Source: an uncultured Clostridia bacterium (lineage in GTDB: Bacteria > Bacillota > Clostridia > Lachnospirales > CAG-274). From it: a stretch of 64,000 nt of DNA. Below, one piece after another: positions 56,372 through 63,812 of the stretch; the stretch's first letter is position 1; each line of letters begins with the position of its first letter. The DNA is taken from the NCBI GenBank assembly GCA_947630725.1, contig CANRIS010000008.1, forward strand, positions 25,700 to 89,699. Direction: 5' to 3'. The translations under genes were made by a program, and so were the position numbers. The notes beneath the pieces are model-generated. The model searched no databases, had not been told where the DNA came from, and saw nothing but the letters and a program-made list of their open reading frames with translations.

Positions 56372-57899
56372 TTAGCTTGGGATATATTTTTATTTTGAAG
56401 GGGGCAGGTTTTGAGCGAGTTCCTTTTTCGGTTTTTATATAAGTGATTTTTTCAAGAATTTGTTTCAGAGTTTCGTTTTTGGATTTGGCATCGGAAAGGC
56501 GGTTGTATGTGAAAAGCAGTTTTTCGGTGTTTGGAATAAAACTGTTTATGGCAAGATTGACGTTTTCAATGGAATTATATTCGGAGCGGGCTTTATTAAG
56601 AGCTGCGGCAGTAAGATCTATGTTGTTTTGGAGAGTGACGTTCCTTTGTTTGAATATTTCGGGTGTATATATTCCCTGTTCCAAAAGGTCATATGTATTG
56701 ATAAGCTGTTTATTCAGAAGAATTAATTTATCTTCATATTTTTTTATGATCTCAATATAATAACTGTTGTCGGAGCGGAATTCTTTTTTCTCAAACGAAA
56801 GCTTATAGTCTGACAGCCAGTCGCGCACAGCCTCAATTACCGCATTTTCCACAAGTTCAATTTTAGAAGCTATATTTTTGCAATTTGGATTGGAGCATTT
56901 AAGAAAAACACCTGTTCTTGAAAGACTCCTTGTCATTTTGGAACCGCATATTTCACAGACTACAAGTCCTGCAAGGGGATTTTTCATATTTTTGTTGTCT
57001 GTCAACGGAGGAATATATTTGGATGAAAGTATTTTCTGGGCTTTATTGAATATTTCTTCGGATATTATCGGAGGGTGAAGCCCGTCTGTAAGCATATACT
57101 CTCCGATTTTTTGCTTTGGACGGTGCTTGACTATTTTGCCGTTTTCAACGGACTTGTTTACTTTTCGCCATTGCCATCTTATTTTGCCTGTATAAGTAGG
57201 GTTTGTAAGTATATCTTTTATTGTGGCCCTTGACCAATTGTCAGACTTGGGTGGTTTTATGCCAAGCATATCAAGCCTTTTTGCAATAAGCTGCATACCT
57301 ATAGGTTTTTTGGCATCTGTATAAAGCTTATATATAAGCCTTACGGTTTCCGCGTCTTTATTTGGGCTCAGAGTATAGCCTTTGGCATTTTTAATTTTTA
57401 CTTTATCATAGCCTAAAGGAGCTGAGCCGGCTATATATTTACCCTCTTTTACCGAGGCTATGCGCCCTCTTTGAATACGGCGGTTTATGGTTTTGTACTC
57501 ACGGCGTGACATAAACAGACCGAACTCAAAATATTCCTCGTCAAATTCATCGGAAGGATCATAGGTTTTGTTAGGCGTGATAATAAGAGTGTTTGAAAAC
57601 TGAAAAGCCTCGGCAACTATACCCTGATCCTTTGTATTTCCCCTTGCAAGACGTTCGATCTCCATAACGAGAACGCCCTTGTACGCTCCTGCTTCAACAG
57701 CTTTCAGAAGCTTTTGCATTTCCGGTCTTGCTTCGATAGTTTCACCGGAAACAACCTCTCTGTAAATATCCGATATGGCAAGCCGGTTCTTTTTTGCAAG
57801 GTCAAGCAGAATTTTTTCATGTCTTGCCAGTGTTTCGGTTTCTCCAAATTTTTCAAGCTCTCTGTCCTTACGGCTTTTCCTCAGATAAACGGCATACAT
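56358..57899 (-). CDS. Large serine recombinase (integrase/excisionase)
   Basis: The 513-residue protein has a resolvase catalytic domain (about 1-150) with nucleophile Ser9 in 'VYLRKSRKD' and 'GVLVMEIERLARG' with the catalytic arginine region. A recombinase domain (about 165-260) follows, then a zinc ribbon with 'CEICGSKM' and 'CSNPNCKN' (about 310-345), a coiled coil (about 370-430) and a basic C-terminal tail. It integrates and, with a directionality factor, excises the element at att sites. The stop codon is about 15 bp from the broken glycosidase. SpoIVCA, which excises skin from sigK, has the same family and placement. Confidence 0.95.
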   Translation of the reverse strand: MYAVYLRKSRKDRELEKFGETETLARHEKILLDLAKKNRLAISDIYREVVSGETIEARPEMQKLLKAVEAGAYKGVLVMEIERLARGNTKDQGIVAEAFQFSNTLIITPNKTYDPSDEFDEEYFEFGLFMSRREYKTINRRIQRGRIASVKEGKYIAGSAPLGYDKVKIKNAKGYTLSPNKDAETVRLIYKLYTDAKKPIGMQLIAKRLDMLGIKPPKSDNWSRATIKDILTNPTYTGKIRWQWRKVNKSVENGKIVKHRPKQKIGEYMLTDGLHPPIISEEIFNKAQKILSSKYIPPLTDNKNMKNPLAGLVVCEICGSKMTRSLSRTGVFLKCSNPNCKNIASKIELVENAVIEAVRDWLSDYKLSFEKKEFRSDNSYYIEIIKKYEDKLILLNKQLINTYDLLEQGIYTPEIFKQRNVTLQNNIDLTAAALNKARSEYNSIENVNLAINSFIPNTEKLLFTYNRLSDAKSKNETLKQILEKITYIKTEKGTRSKPAPFKIKIYPKLKKSR

Positions 57900-58018
57900 A
57901 AAAAATCACATCCTTTAATTTTTTTCTGAATTTTTGTAGCCAAAATAAAAGGTATGTGATATAATATACTTGTTTTGGGTGTATTATAATACCTTTTATA
58001 ATGCGCTTTTTCAAAGTC

Positions 58019-58036
58019 TCCTGTTGGCGCAGGAGG
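58019..58036. terminator. Hairpin between Abi and recombinase genes
   Basis: Stem CTCCTG/CAGGAG with a six-base loop, extendable by AAAG/CTTT. The T-rich side (TTTATTTTTT) is on the + strand, so for the - strand genes it is an imperfect terminator. Confidence 0.45.
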
Positions 58037-58087
58037 CTTTATTTTTTACTATTTTATTTAAAATTTCTTCTGTTGTATTTTTTGATA

Positions 58088-59032
58088 TTATAGAGTAGTC
58101 CAATTATTTGGAAATCCCATACATGCTAATACCTCATCAATGGATAAAACTTTTAATTTCTTTGAGAGGTATTTCAGATTTCTTATTAACTGTTTCTTTA
58201 GGCGTTGATAGTCATTTTTTGAAGATAGCATCTTGATTGCGATTAAAGCAGCAAATAAATCACGTTTACCATTAGCATACACCCCATTATTTAAAGATAT
58301 GTTTAATTTTTGGTGATAAGCAGTATCGTTAAGAGCTCTTTTTTTGGATTCATAGCAAAACATTCGGTTTCCATGGGCACAAAAATTTCTTACGGAAGAT
58401 AGATACATAAGAAAATTTTCAAGGTCATGTGGTTGAAGATTAAGTGCTCTGGAGACTCCTGTTTTTTCTTTTATTTTCATTAAACTGTAGAATTTACTTA
58501 TAGTACCAAAAGTTAAGATATTAGTTAATACCCATAAAGGAATATAACCATATTTATTTAAATAGTGAGAAATACAAGGATCATTTGTATGAGATGATAT
58601 TTGCCTCTGTATGTCTGATAATAATACGGAAATTTGACTATGAGCGTCCTTTTTTGAAGTATCAAAATTTGCATATATTAAATAGTTGTCATGTCCGTAT
58701 GATTCAGAAAAATAGTAGGCTATCAAGCTTTTTATGTGTATTTCTATTTTTAAGACAAAGTTCATAAAAGCTTCTCTCAAAACTCTATCAAATTCATATA
58801 ATGCATGTATTTCCTGAATAGTTGTACCCTTTTTGAAACAATCATGATTAAGTTTATTTGTTTCATTTATATCAATAAAAGGTTTTTTGTACCCATTTAT
58901 CAAGTTATAGTATCCTGTTTTTTGCAGGATCTCAGTAGCATACTGTTTATCATAATCACTATCAATTAATATTCCTCTGTTTTTTAGCAGTTCTATTTGT
59001 TTTTCGTAACTTGTAAATACTTTTGTGACCAT
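58088..59032 (-). CDS. AbiF/Abi_2-family HEPN protein (abortive infection)
   Basis: The 314-residue protein begins 'YEKQIELLKNRGILI' and has 'YYNLINGYKKPF' and 'LYEFDRVLREAF', characteristic of the Abi_2 (AbiD/AbiF) phage-defence family. A HEPN ribonuclease-type RX4H motif, R215-NFCA-H220, lies in 'SSVRNFCAHGNRMF'. Family members are thought to act by RNA cleavage after phage infection. The AT-rich composition differs from the host. It has its own consensus promoter and a structured leader (see 59033-59124). Ribosome binding site GGAGG lies four to five bases from the ATG. Confidence 0.9.
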   Translation of the reverse strand: MVTKVFTSYEKQIELLKNRGILIDSDYDKQYATEILQKTGYYNLINGYKKPFIDINETNKLNHDCFKKGTTIQEIHALYEFDRVLREAFMNFVLKIEIHIKSLIAYYFSESYGHDNYLIYANFDTSKKDAHSQISVLLSDIQRQISSHTNDPCISHYLNKYGYIPLWVLTNILTFGTISKFYSLMKIKEKTGVSRALNLQPHDLENFLMYLSSVRNFCAHGNRMFCYESKKRALNDTAYHQKLNISLNNGVYANGKRDLFAALIAIKMLSSKNDYQRLKKQLIRNLKYLSKKLKVLSIDEVLACMGFPNNWTTL

Positions 59033-59124
59033 TTTTCCTCCAAAATAAAGACCCCGGGCCCGAAGGACACCGGAGTACGTTCCAAAATATTATATGCAAA
59101 AAGGTAAAAAATATACCTCTTTAC
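59033..59124 (-). ncRNA. Candidate structured RNA leading the AbiF-like gene
   Basis: The predicted transcript starts near 59124. It has a 9-bp hairpin AAAGAGGTA/TACCTTTTT (59098-59122). About 20 nt later comes a 7-bp GC-rich hairpin ACTCCGG/CCGGGGT (59051-59076) capped by C-UUCG-G, an exceptionally stable tetraloop. A conserved RNA called the abiF motif is known upstream of such genes; I cannot run the covariance model, so identity is a proposal. In related systems the RNA may be part of the defence complex. Confidence 0.5.
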
Positions 59125-59130
59125 ACCAAT

Positions 59131-59159
59131 AATATACCATAAATATACCCAGATGTCAA
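59131..59159 (-). promoter_or_regulatory. Consensus promoter of the AbiF-like gene and its leader RNA
   Basis: On the - strand, a perfect TTGACA (59154-59159) and TATATT (59131-59136) are spaced 17 bp. It is one of the strongest promoter matches in the window, which fits expression of a standing RNA or defence gene in the lysogen. Confidence 0.7.
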
Positions 59160-59193
59160 GGTCATATTTGAATTTAAAGTCTGAAATTATTGT

Positions 59194-59955
59194 TTAAAGA
59201 TGAGTTATTTTTATTTCAACAACTAAGCCTATAATTCTTATGCGAGTTTTAGTTACGTCATATATTTGAGGTCTGTGGATAGGGTTTGTTGATTGTGGCT
59301 GCAAAGTAACTATATTTTTATCGCAATAAAAACGTTTAACAGTTGCATCTTCATCATCAACCATAACAACTGCGATTTGACCGTTATCAACCATGTTTTG
59401 TTTTCTGACAATTATAAGATCTCCACTCTGCATCCGGGCAGCATTCATACTGTCGCCGCATACCCTTAAAGCAAAGTATTCATATCCGTTATTTAATTCG
59501 GTGTAAGTGTATCCTTCTAACTGTTCTTCAGCATATAAGGGCAAACCGGCTGAGATTCTGCCAAGTATAGGAATTTTTTTAGTAGGATTATAAGGATAGA
59601 TATTATTAGGCAATTCTAATGATACATTATTATTTTCTTTATCTCCAAAGTCATTTAATTTTGACGAGGTATGTTCTTTCTCCGGAATATAAGCAGAACC
59701 ATTCTCGGTACTTTTATTAACCATTGAAGCTATATGTAAAGCTTGATTTGCTATATCAGAGCGTCCAATAAGATAATCAAGATCACAATTAAAAAAATCT
59801 GCTATAGCTTCTTGAATTTCCGGCCTTGGAATTCGTTCACCCCGTTCGTACATATAAATTGCACTTGGAGTTGTTCCTATTTCTTCGGCAAGCTTTTTTG
59901 CTGAAATATTATTTGTTTTTCGTAAGGCTCTTAATCTGTCTTTAAGTTTTGCCAT
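59194..59955 (-). CDS. CI/LexA-type phage repressor with S24 autoprotease
   Basis: The 253-residue protein has an N-terminal XRE helix-turn-helix (about 1-62, 'KLAEEIGTTPSAIYMYERGE'), a polar linker (about 75-125) and a C-terminal S24 peptidase. The cleavage site Ala136-Gly137, nucleophile Ser169 ('CGDSM') and base Lys207 ('ATVKRFY') are all present, so it should self-cleave on RecA/SOS activation. It is divergent from the Cro-like gene at 60142 and has operator-like dyads in its own promoter. Confidence 0.94.
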   Translation of the reverse strand: MAKLKDRLRALRKTNNISAKKLAEEIGTTPSAIYMYERGERIPRPEIQEAIADFFNCDLDYLIGRSDIANQALHIASMVNKSTENGSAYIPEKEHTSSKLNDFGDKENNNVSLELPNNIYPYNPTKKIPILGRISAGLPLYAEEQLEGYTYTELNNGYEYFALRVCGDSMNAARMQSGDLIIVRKQNMVDNGQIAVVMVDDEDATVKRFYCDKNIVTLQPQSTNPIHRPQIYDVTKTRIRIIGLVVEIKITHL

Positions 59956-59972
59956 AAAATCACCTCTTTCTT

Positions 59973-60000
59973 ATTATACACAAAATGTGAAATTGTTCAA
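59973..60000 (-). promoter_or_regulatory. Repressor gene promoter with internal operator
   Basis: On the - strand, TTGAAC (59995-60000) and a perfect TATAAT (59973-59978) are spaced 16 bp. The dyad CACAAAATGTG (59979-59989) lies in the spacer, so the repressor probably controls its own gene. Confidence 0.6.
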
Positions 60001-60003
60001 TTC

Positions 60004-60045
60004 AAAAATTGCACAAAAAGTTTATAAACAATTTGTGCAATTTTT
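60004..60045. promoter_or_regulatory. Large inverted repeat between the divergent regulators
   Basis: The arms AAAAATTGCACAAA (60004-60017) and TTTGTGCAATTTTT (60032-60045) are perfect inverted copies separated by 14 bp. They carry the same CACA/TGTG half-sites as the other operators and probably form the central operator. Confidence 0.6.
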
Positions 60046-60058
60046 TCGGATATTCACC

Positions 60059-60111
60059 TTGACAATATTACACGATTCGTGTAATATATAGCTATACAGC
60101 ACGATATGTGC
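60059..60111 (+). promoter_or_regulatory. Rightward (Cro-side) promoter with two operators
   Basis: A perfect TTGACA (60059-60064) and TAATAT (60082-60087) are spaced 17 bp. The 19-bp palindrome ATTACACGATTCGTGTAAT (60067-60085) fills the spacer and overlaps the -10. A second dyad GCACgatatGTGC (60099-60111) lies just after the start point. Repressor binding here would block the lytic or excision-side transcript. Confidence 0.7.
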
Positions 60112-60141
60112 GAATTATTTCTTGAAAGGAGTGATTCATAA

Positions 60142-60342
60142 ATGAGTTATGGTGAAAAATTAAGAGCACTGAGGGGTAATAAAACTCAAGGCGAAATAGC
60201 GAAGGATTTAGGCATTACTGTTTCATCATGGGCTATGTATGAAAGAAATGCGAGAAGACCAAGCGATGAGATAAAGATACGTATAGCAAACTACTTCGGC
60301 AAAACAGTACAGGAAATTTTCTTTGGCACAGAATTAGCATAA
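60142..60342 (+). CDS. Cro-like XRE-family regulator
   Basis: The 66-residue single-domain helix-turn-helix protein ('GEIAKDLGITVSSWAMYERNARRPSDE') has no dimerisation domain. It is the first gene on the right side of the divergent regulatory region and probably competes with the CI-like repressor for the operators. AAAGGAGTGA precedes the ATG. Confidence 0.85.
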   Translation: MSYGEKLRALRGNKTQGEIAKDLGITVSSWAMYERNARRPSDEIKIRIANYFGKTVQEIFFGTELA

Positions 60343-60424
60343 CTAAACGGCGTGATGTGTATTTCGGTAATGTAATGCCAAACGAATTATACGGCATCAA
60401 TGAAACAGCGTAGGGGGGGAGAGA

Positions 60425-60559
60425 GTGAAGATAAAAAAGAAGCCTATTGAAATTGAAATAAAAGTAAAAACTAAGTCATTAGATGTGGCAATAAAAAAGG
60501 TGAAACACCTTATTAAGCTTCTGAATGAAGTTAATGAATTGATGAATCACCTTAATTGA
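60425..60559 (+). CDS. Small phage-type protein, 44 residues
   Basis: A GTG start after GGGGGGAGAGA opens a 44-codon frame of highly charged, amphipathic helix ('IEIEIKVKTKSLDVAIKKV', then 'LIKLLNEVNELM'). Similar short 'LExAxxKxxxLxxLLxEA' proteins occur early in clostridial prophages. The function is unknown. It lies 5 bp from the end of the convergent gene. Confidence 0.6.
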   Translation: MKIKKKPIEIEIKVKTKSLDVAIKKVKHLIKLLNEVNELMNHLN

Positions 60560-60564
60560 TATGA

Positions 60565-60888
60565 CTAAAAGCTGAATTTTTTTGAAATATATTGGTCAAG
60601 TGCTTTGTTAAGCATATCTTCCCAAGTTTTAAACTTAGTTGTTTTAGAAGTATGCAGATCAATTTCATTATCCGATATTGCTTTGAGATCATTTTCGTTT
60701 TTTACATCAAAGCCGCCGGATTTAAAAAAATCGTCGATAGAAGAAAATTTTGTGTACTTCGTCATAAAAGATTTTGTAAACAGCTTATCAATAGGTACTT
60801 TATGTGTCCCATTAAGTTCTTTTGCAGTTTTTTGCATTTTCTTAAGCTGTTTTTGCAGATCATCTAAACCGTTTAGTTTAATTGACAC
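60565..60888 (-). CDS. Phage-type hypothetical protein, 107 residues
   Basis: The protein starts 'MSIKLNGLDDLQKQLKKMQ', an N-terminus common in small Firmicute prophage proteins, and is charged and helical without membrane segments. GGAGG is well placed before its ATG. It is convergent to the previous small gene and probably expressed in the lysogen. The function is unknown. Confidence 0.65.
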   Translation of the reverse strand: MSIKLNGLDDLQKQLKKMQKTAKELNGTHKVPIDKLFTKSFMTKYTKFSSIDDFFKSGGFDVKNENDLKAISDNEIDLHTSKTTKFKTWEDMLNKALDQYISKKFSF

Positions 60889-61042
60889 TGTTTTACCTCC
60901 TTTCTGTAATTATTCCGATACGGCAATATCGGTGATTTGATTATAGCAGGGGTACATAGAAAAGTAAAGACAGCTATACAAGAGAGAGCATATAAACCGA
61001 AACAACACAGAACAGGCATTTAATCGAGGAGGTGAGAAGTTA

Positions 61043-61288
61043 ATGAATTTAAAGGGAAAAATACGAATTATTTACGAAATAATGAGTACAGTTCTTATGA
61101 TTGTTTTAGTGATTATTTTTATAGTTACAAACATAAGAACCGATCGTACTATATCAAAATACAAAAACGGTCAGTATTTTGAATATAAGGGTAATAATGA
61201 AATAGAGTATCATCCGGCAAAAAGTTATTCTTTTTCTGTAGAACCGGACGGGACACTGTCCTTTACCCCTGTAGATGAGTCAGAATAA
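61043..61288 (+). CDS. Small single-pass membrane protein, 81 residues
   Basis: An ATG after GAGGAGGTGAGAAGTTA opens a frame with one membrane helix (about 14-34) and a polar C-terminal part. The family is unknown. Its last 64 bp overlap the convergent gene at 61225-62172. An exclusion or immunity role is possible but unsupported. Confidence 0.6.
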   Translation: MNLKGKIRIIYEIMSTVLMIVLVIIFIVTNIRTDRTISKYKNGQYFEYKGNNEIEYHPAKSYSFSVEPDGTLSFTPVDESE

Positions 61289-62172
61289 GCTGAGTCATCC
61301 GAATCAGAATAATTTATAACAGTATTGTTGTTTCCTAAAATCAAAAAAATATGTCGTGATTCAATGTCATTACTTTGGATAACTACATTATCAGAGCCAA
61401 TTATCAAATCTATTCCCGGAAGGGCATTGGGAATAAGTAATTTAATTATAAGAATTATAATAGTTATAAATTCTTTAAATGCAATAGTGAAATTTTTTAT
61501 CACTTGTGACTTTTCAACCGGCGACAGGGTTTTAAATTCTTGGACTGTGTTGTTATTGACAGGAAGTTCTGCTATTGCTTGAGCGCTGCATACTTCTGCA
61601 ATTTCATCTAAACGATTATCAAGCTGTTTTTCATATTCTTCTAAATGGCTGAAGTTGTTGGAGGAAATGGGTGTACATATATCAGGATGTTCTTTAAGAA
61701 TTTTAAAGTAATCATTGACTTTTTGTAGTTCAACTTCCTTCTTTAAAAGCGGAATAGATGTATTTGAAAATAATTCACACATTGTACTCGTATTTTGTAA
61801 AAGTTGTGTGTAATCAGAAGGCAATACAGACGAAACTTTATTTTGATATTCTTGTAAAAAGATTGCTACGTTTTTGGTACTCAAATCAAAGGTTTCGGCT
61901 ACGGATTCCAAGCCTAAAGCCTTACGACTGACAGAAATTTTTTCAAGAGCAGCAAGTGAGTTTATAGCAGAATTATGTAAAGCTTGTCCTTTCTTTGTAA
62001 ATTCCAACATAGGAGATGAAAGGCTGTTTATAATACCTTCTTGCTTCGATATTGAAGACAGATAAGGTGGCGTAAAGTCAATAACAGATTTTAAAGGTTT
62101 CAAGACGTTATTTATATTATCTGTGATAGTTTGTTGTTTAATGAGATGCTCTATTGATTTTTTATCAGACAT
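61225..62172 (-). CDS. Hypothetical protein with C-terminal membrane segment, 315 residues
   Basis: I start it at the ATG at 62172 ('MSDKKSIEHLIKQQ'), which follows AAGGAG; an upstream in-frame start at 62217 lacks a binding site. Residues about 1-235 are helical and polar. A hydrophobic helix lies at about 250-270 ('ITIIILIIKLLIPNALPG'), then a short 'DNVVIQSNDIESRHIFLIL' beta-like tail ends in Asp/Ser-rich sequence. I do not recognise the family. An accessory or defence cargo gene is plausible from its AT-rich DNA and isolated position. Confidence 0.65.
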   Translation of the reverse strand: MSDKKSIEHLIKQQTITDNINNVLKPLKSVIDFTPPYLSSISKQEGIINSLSSPMLEFTKKGQALHNSAINSLAALEKISVSRKALGLESVAETFDLSTKNVAIFLQEYQNKVSSVLPSDYTQLLQNTSTMCELFSNTSIPLLKKEVELQKVNDYFKILKEHPDICTPISSNNFSHLEEYEKQLDNRLDEIAEVCSAQAIAELPVNNNTVQEFKTLSPVEKSQVIKNFTIAFKEFITIIILIIKLLIPNALPGIDLIIGSDNVVIQSNDIESRHIFLILGNNNTVINYSDSDDSAYSDSSTGVKDSVPSGSTEKE

Positions 62173-62245
62173 AGCTAAACTCCTTATGGTTTTTATTTTG
62201 TAAATATCAACTTTCAAGATATAAGCAAATAAAGAAGGTGGTAAG

Positions 62246-62428
62246 ATGCAATTTTTAAAAAATAAAAGGACAGAAATGGGATTATCTCAACGGGAAGTAT
62301 CCTATTTATGCGGAATAAAGCAGGGTTATTATTCGCAAATAGAAAACGGAGTAAGGAGACCGAGCGTTGAACTGGCTAAAAAATTATCCGAGATATTGCA
62401 TTTTGAATGGGTTGAGTTTTTTAGCTGA
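62246..62428 (+). CDS. Small XRE-family regulator, 60 residues
   Basis: A single helix-turn-helix domain ('LSQREVSYLCGIKQGYYSQIENGVRRPSVE') with an ATG after AAGAAGGTGG. It is divergent from the 315-residue gene and may control it. The palindrome just downstream (62437-62453) could be its operator. Confidence 0.8.
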   Translation: MQFLKNKRTEMGLSQREVSYLCGIKQGYYSQIENGVRRPSVELAKKLSEILHFEWVEFFS

Positions 62429-62784
62429 CTACATTATATAGCAATTTGCTATACAATGTCAATATGCGTATATATAAAAATTGCTTCAACTGCTTCAAAA
62501 CTCTTAGCTAAATTACCACAGATAGCTTCGGAGTCAAATGTTGAACAAGTGTCTTTAATTGAATCTAAAATAGGTGATTTGGCTACATTAATCTACTATA
62601 AATTTGCATAAAATGCAACAAAATTTTCAAATAACGAAACAGTTAGAAGGGGGCGAGGAAAGTAGAGAGAGTACAAACAACAACATGCCTCCTTAAGGAA
62701 ATTTATCAGAGCCGATCATCACATTAAAATAGATGGTTAGTCCTAAGGAGTATTTTACATATGTTATTTAGTGAGGTGATATTA
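62429..62784. other. 356-bp gap with a palindrome and a doubtful small ORF
   Basis: It contains a 17-bp perfect palindrome TATAGCAATTTGCTATA (62437-62453) eight bases after the XRE gene. A 51-codon frame (62456-62611, 'KIASTASKLLAKLPQIASE') has no ribosome binding site and may be a remnant. CTCCTTAAGGA and TCCTAAGGAG motifs lie near 62695 and 62742. Base composition changes toward higher GC at its right end. Confidence 0.45.
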
Positions 62785-62964
62785 ATGTTGGTTGAAAAAA
62801 AGATTTTAAAGACGGTAAATGCCGAAGCTGAAATTTATGATGACTACTGTCTGCCTGATGAAGAAACACAAAGTATCTTGGACAGATGCGCTGAAATCGC
62901 GCTGCCGTATATTATTGAAAGCAGTATCGGCGTTGGGAGTAAACCAGAAGGAAATACAGCCTAA
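62785..62964 (+). CDS. Small acidic phage-type protein, 59 residues
   Basis: The ATG at 62785 is preceded by GAGGTG at good spacing; the in-frame ATG at 62761 is not. The protein is acidic and soluble ('LPDEETQSILDRCAEIALPYI'). The family is unknown. It starts a tightly packed rightward gene run. Confidence 0.55.
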   Translation: MLVEKKILKTVNAEAEIYDDYCLPDEETQSILDRCAEIALPYIIESSIGVGSKPEGNTA

Positions 62965-63006
62965 CGGCTGTGGACAATGGACAAGCTTTAAAGGAGGTGG
63001 CGGAAG

Positions 63007-63144
63007 ATGGCTTATTTTGAGGTCTGTCCTTTTTGTGGAGCGAATCTTGACCCGGGGGAAAGATGCGACTGCGGCAAGGACAAAGAGATACTTAAAAAGA
63101 TAGTTGTAAATGCAGAAAAGTATGCGAAGGAGGCAAAGGTATGA
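63007..63144 (+). CDS. Small zinc-ribbon protein, 45 residues
   Basis: It starts after AAAGGAGGTGG and contains 'CPFCGANLDPGERCDCGKD', a four-cysteine zinc ribbon, then a Lys-rich helix. Such proteins are common in clostridial prophage replication regions. The stop overlaps the next start (ATGA). Confidence 0.65.
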   Translation: MAYFEVCPFCGANLDPGERCDCGKDKEILKKIVVNAEKYAKEAKV

Positions 63145-63362
63145 AGGAAATGAGAGAAAGGCGCAACAGCCGAATCATTTTTATAAAAGAAACGGGACTG
63201 TTGCTTGAACGTCTGCAGCTGGCAATAAAGCTGAGACCTGTGTTTGACAGAGAGGAGCTTAAGTCGGTCAGGGTGCTTGTCAGCGGAAAAGAAAGGGCTG
63301 TCGTACCGATTGGGCTGAGAAGCGAGCTGAGTATACTTAAGGATATTGCCGCTGCGCTGTAG
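63141..63362 (+). CDS. Small phage-type protein, 73 residues
   Basis: A basic N-terminus and a mixed alpha/beta remainder ('LKSVRVLVSGKERAVVPIG'). Translation is coupled to the zinc-ribbon gene by an ATGA overlap. The function is unknown. Confidence 0.6.
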   Translation: MKEMRERRNSRIIFIKETGLLLERLQLAIKLRPVFDREELKSVRVLVSGKERAVVPIGLRSELSILKDIAAAL

Positions 63363-63374
63363 GGAGATGATTTT

Positions 63375-63593
63375 GTGTTGGAAAATTATGTATATGAAAT
63401 GTGCCCGAACTGCGAACATGAAATTGAAATGATATGGGACGTTAGAACTATGGGCTACAGAGCTTTTTGTCCTGTGTGTGGAAAGCCGTTTATGTTGTGC
63501 AACGAATGTCTCCATCCTGATGGAGAATTTAATGGCTGCTGTGACTATGACAGTAGGACAGACTCCTGCAAACTTAACAAAAAGGAGGATTAA
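63375..63593 (+). CDS. Small protein with two cysteine clusters, 72 residues
   Basis: A GTG start after AGGGAGATG. 'CPNCEHEIE' and 'FCPVCGKPF' form one zinc ribbon; 'CNECLHPDGEFNGCC' and a later Cys form a second cluster. It is probably a phage accessory protein binding nucleic acid or metal. Confidence 0.65.
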   Translation: MLENYVYEMCPNCEHEIEMIWDVRTMGYRAFCPVCGKPFMLCNECLHPDGEFNGCCDYDSRTDSCKLNKKED

Positions 63594-63594
63594 A

Positions 63595-63795
63595 ATGGCT
63601 GAACACAAAAGAGGCAGCATAAAACTTACAAGCAAGGAAAAGGCGAGCATGATCTGCTGCTGTGACAAGTGCGGCGAAAAGGAATGCGAGCACAGGGGAA
63701 AATACATAAGGCTGCCGGGCGAACTGTTTTACGGAGCCGAGGGAAGATGTCCGAAGCTTGCAGACACAGGATTTTGGGGCGGTGGTCTGTTGTGA
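63595..63795 (+). CDS. Small cysteine-rich protein, 66 residues
   Basis: The ATG follows AAAGGAGGAT. 'CCCDKCGEKECEH' suggests a metal-binding cluster. It lies one base after the preceding stop. The function is unknown. Confidence 0.6.
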   Translation: MAEHKRGSIKLTSKEKASMICCCDKCGEKECEHRGKYIRLPGELFYGAEGRCPKLADTGFWGGGLL

Positions 63796-63812
63796 TAAGG
63801 AGGCGACTTAAG

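Noticed and set aside
62456..62611. 51-codon frame in the gap after the small XRE gene
   Set aside because: It has no ribosome binding site and overlaps no conserved motif; at most a remnant.
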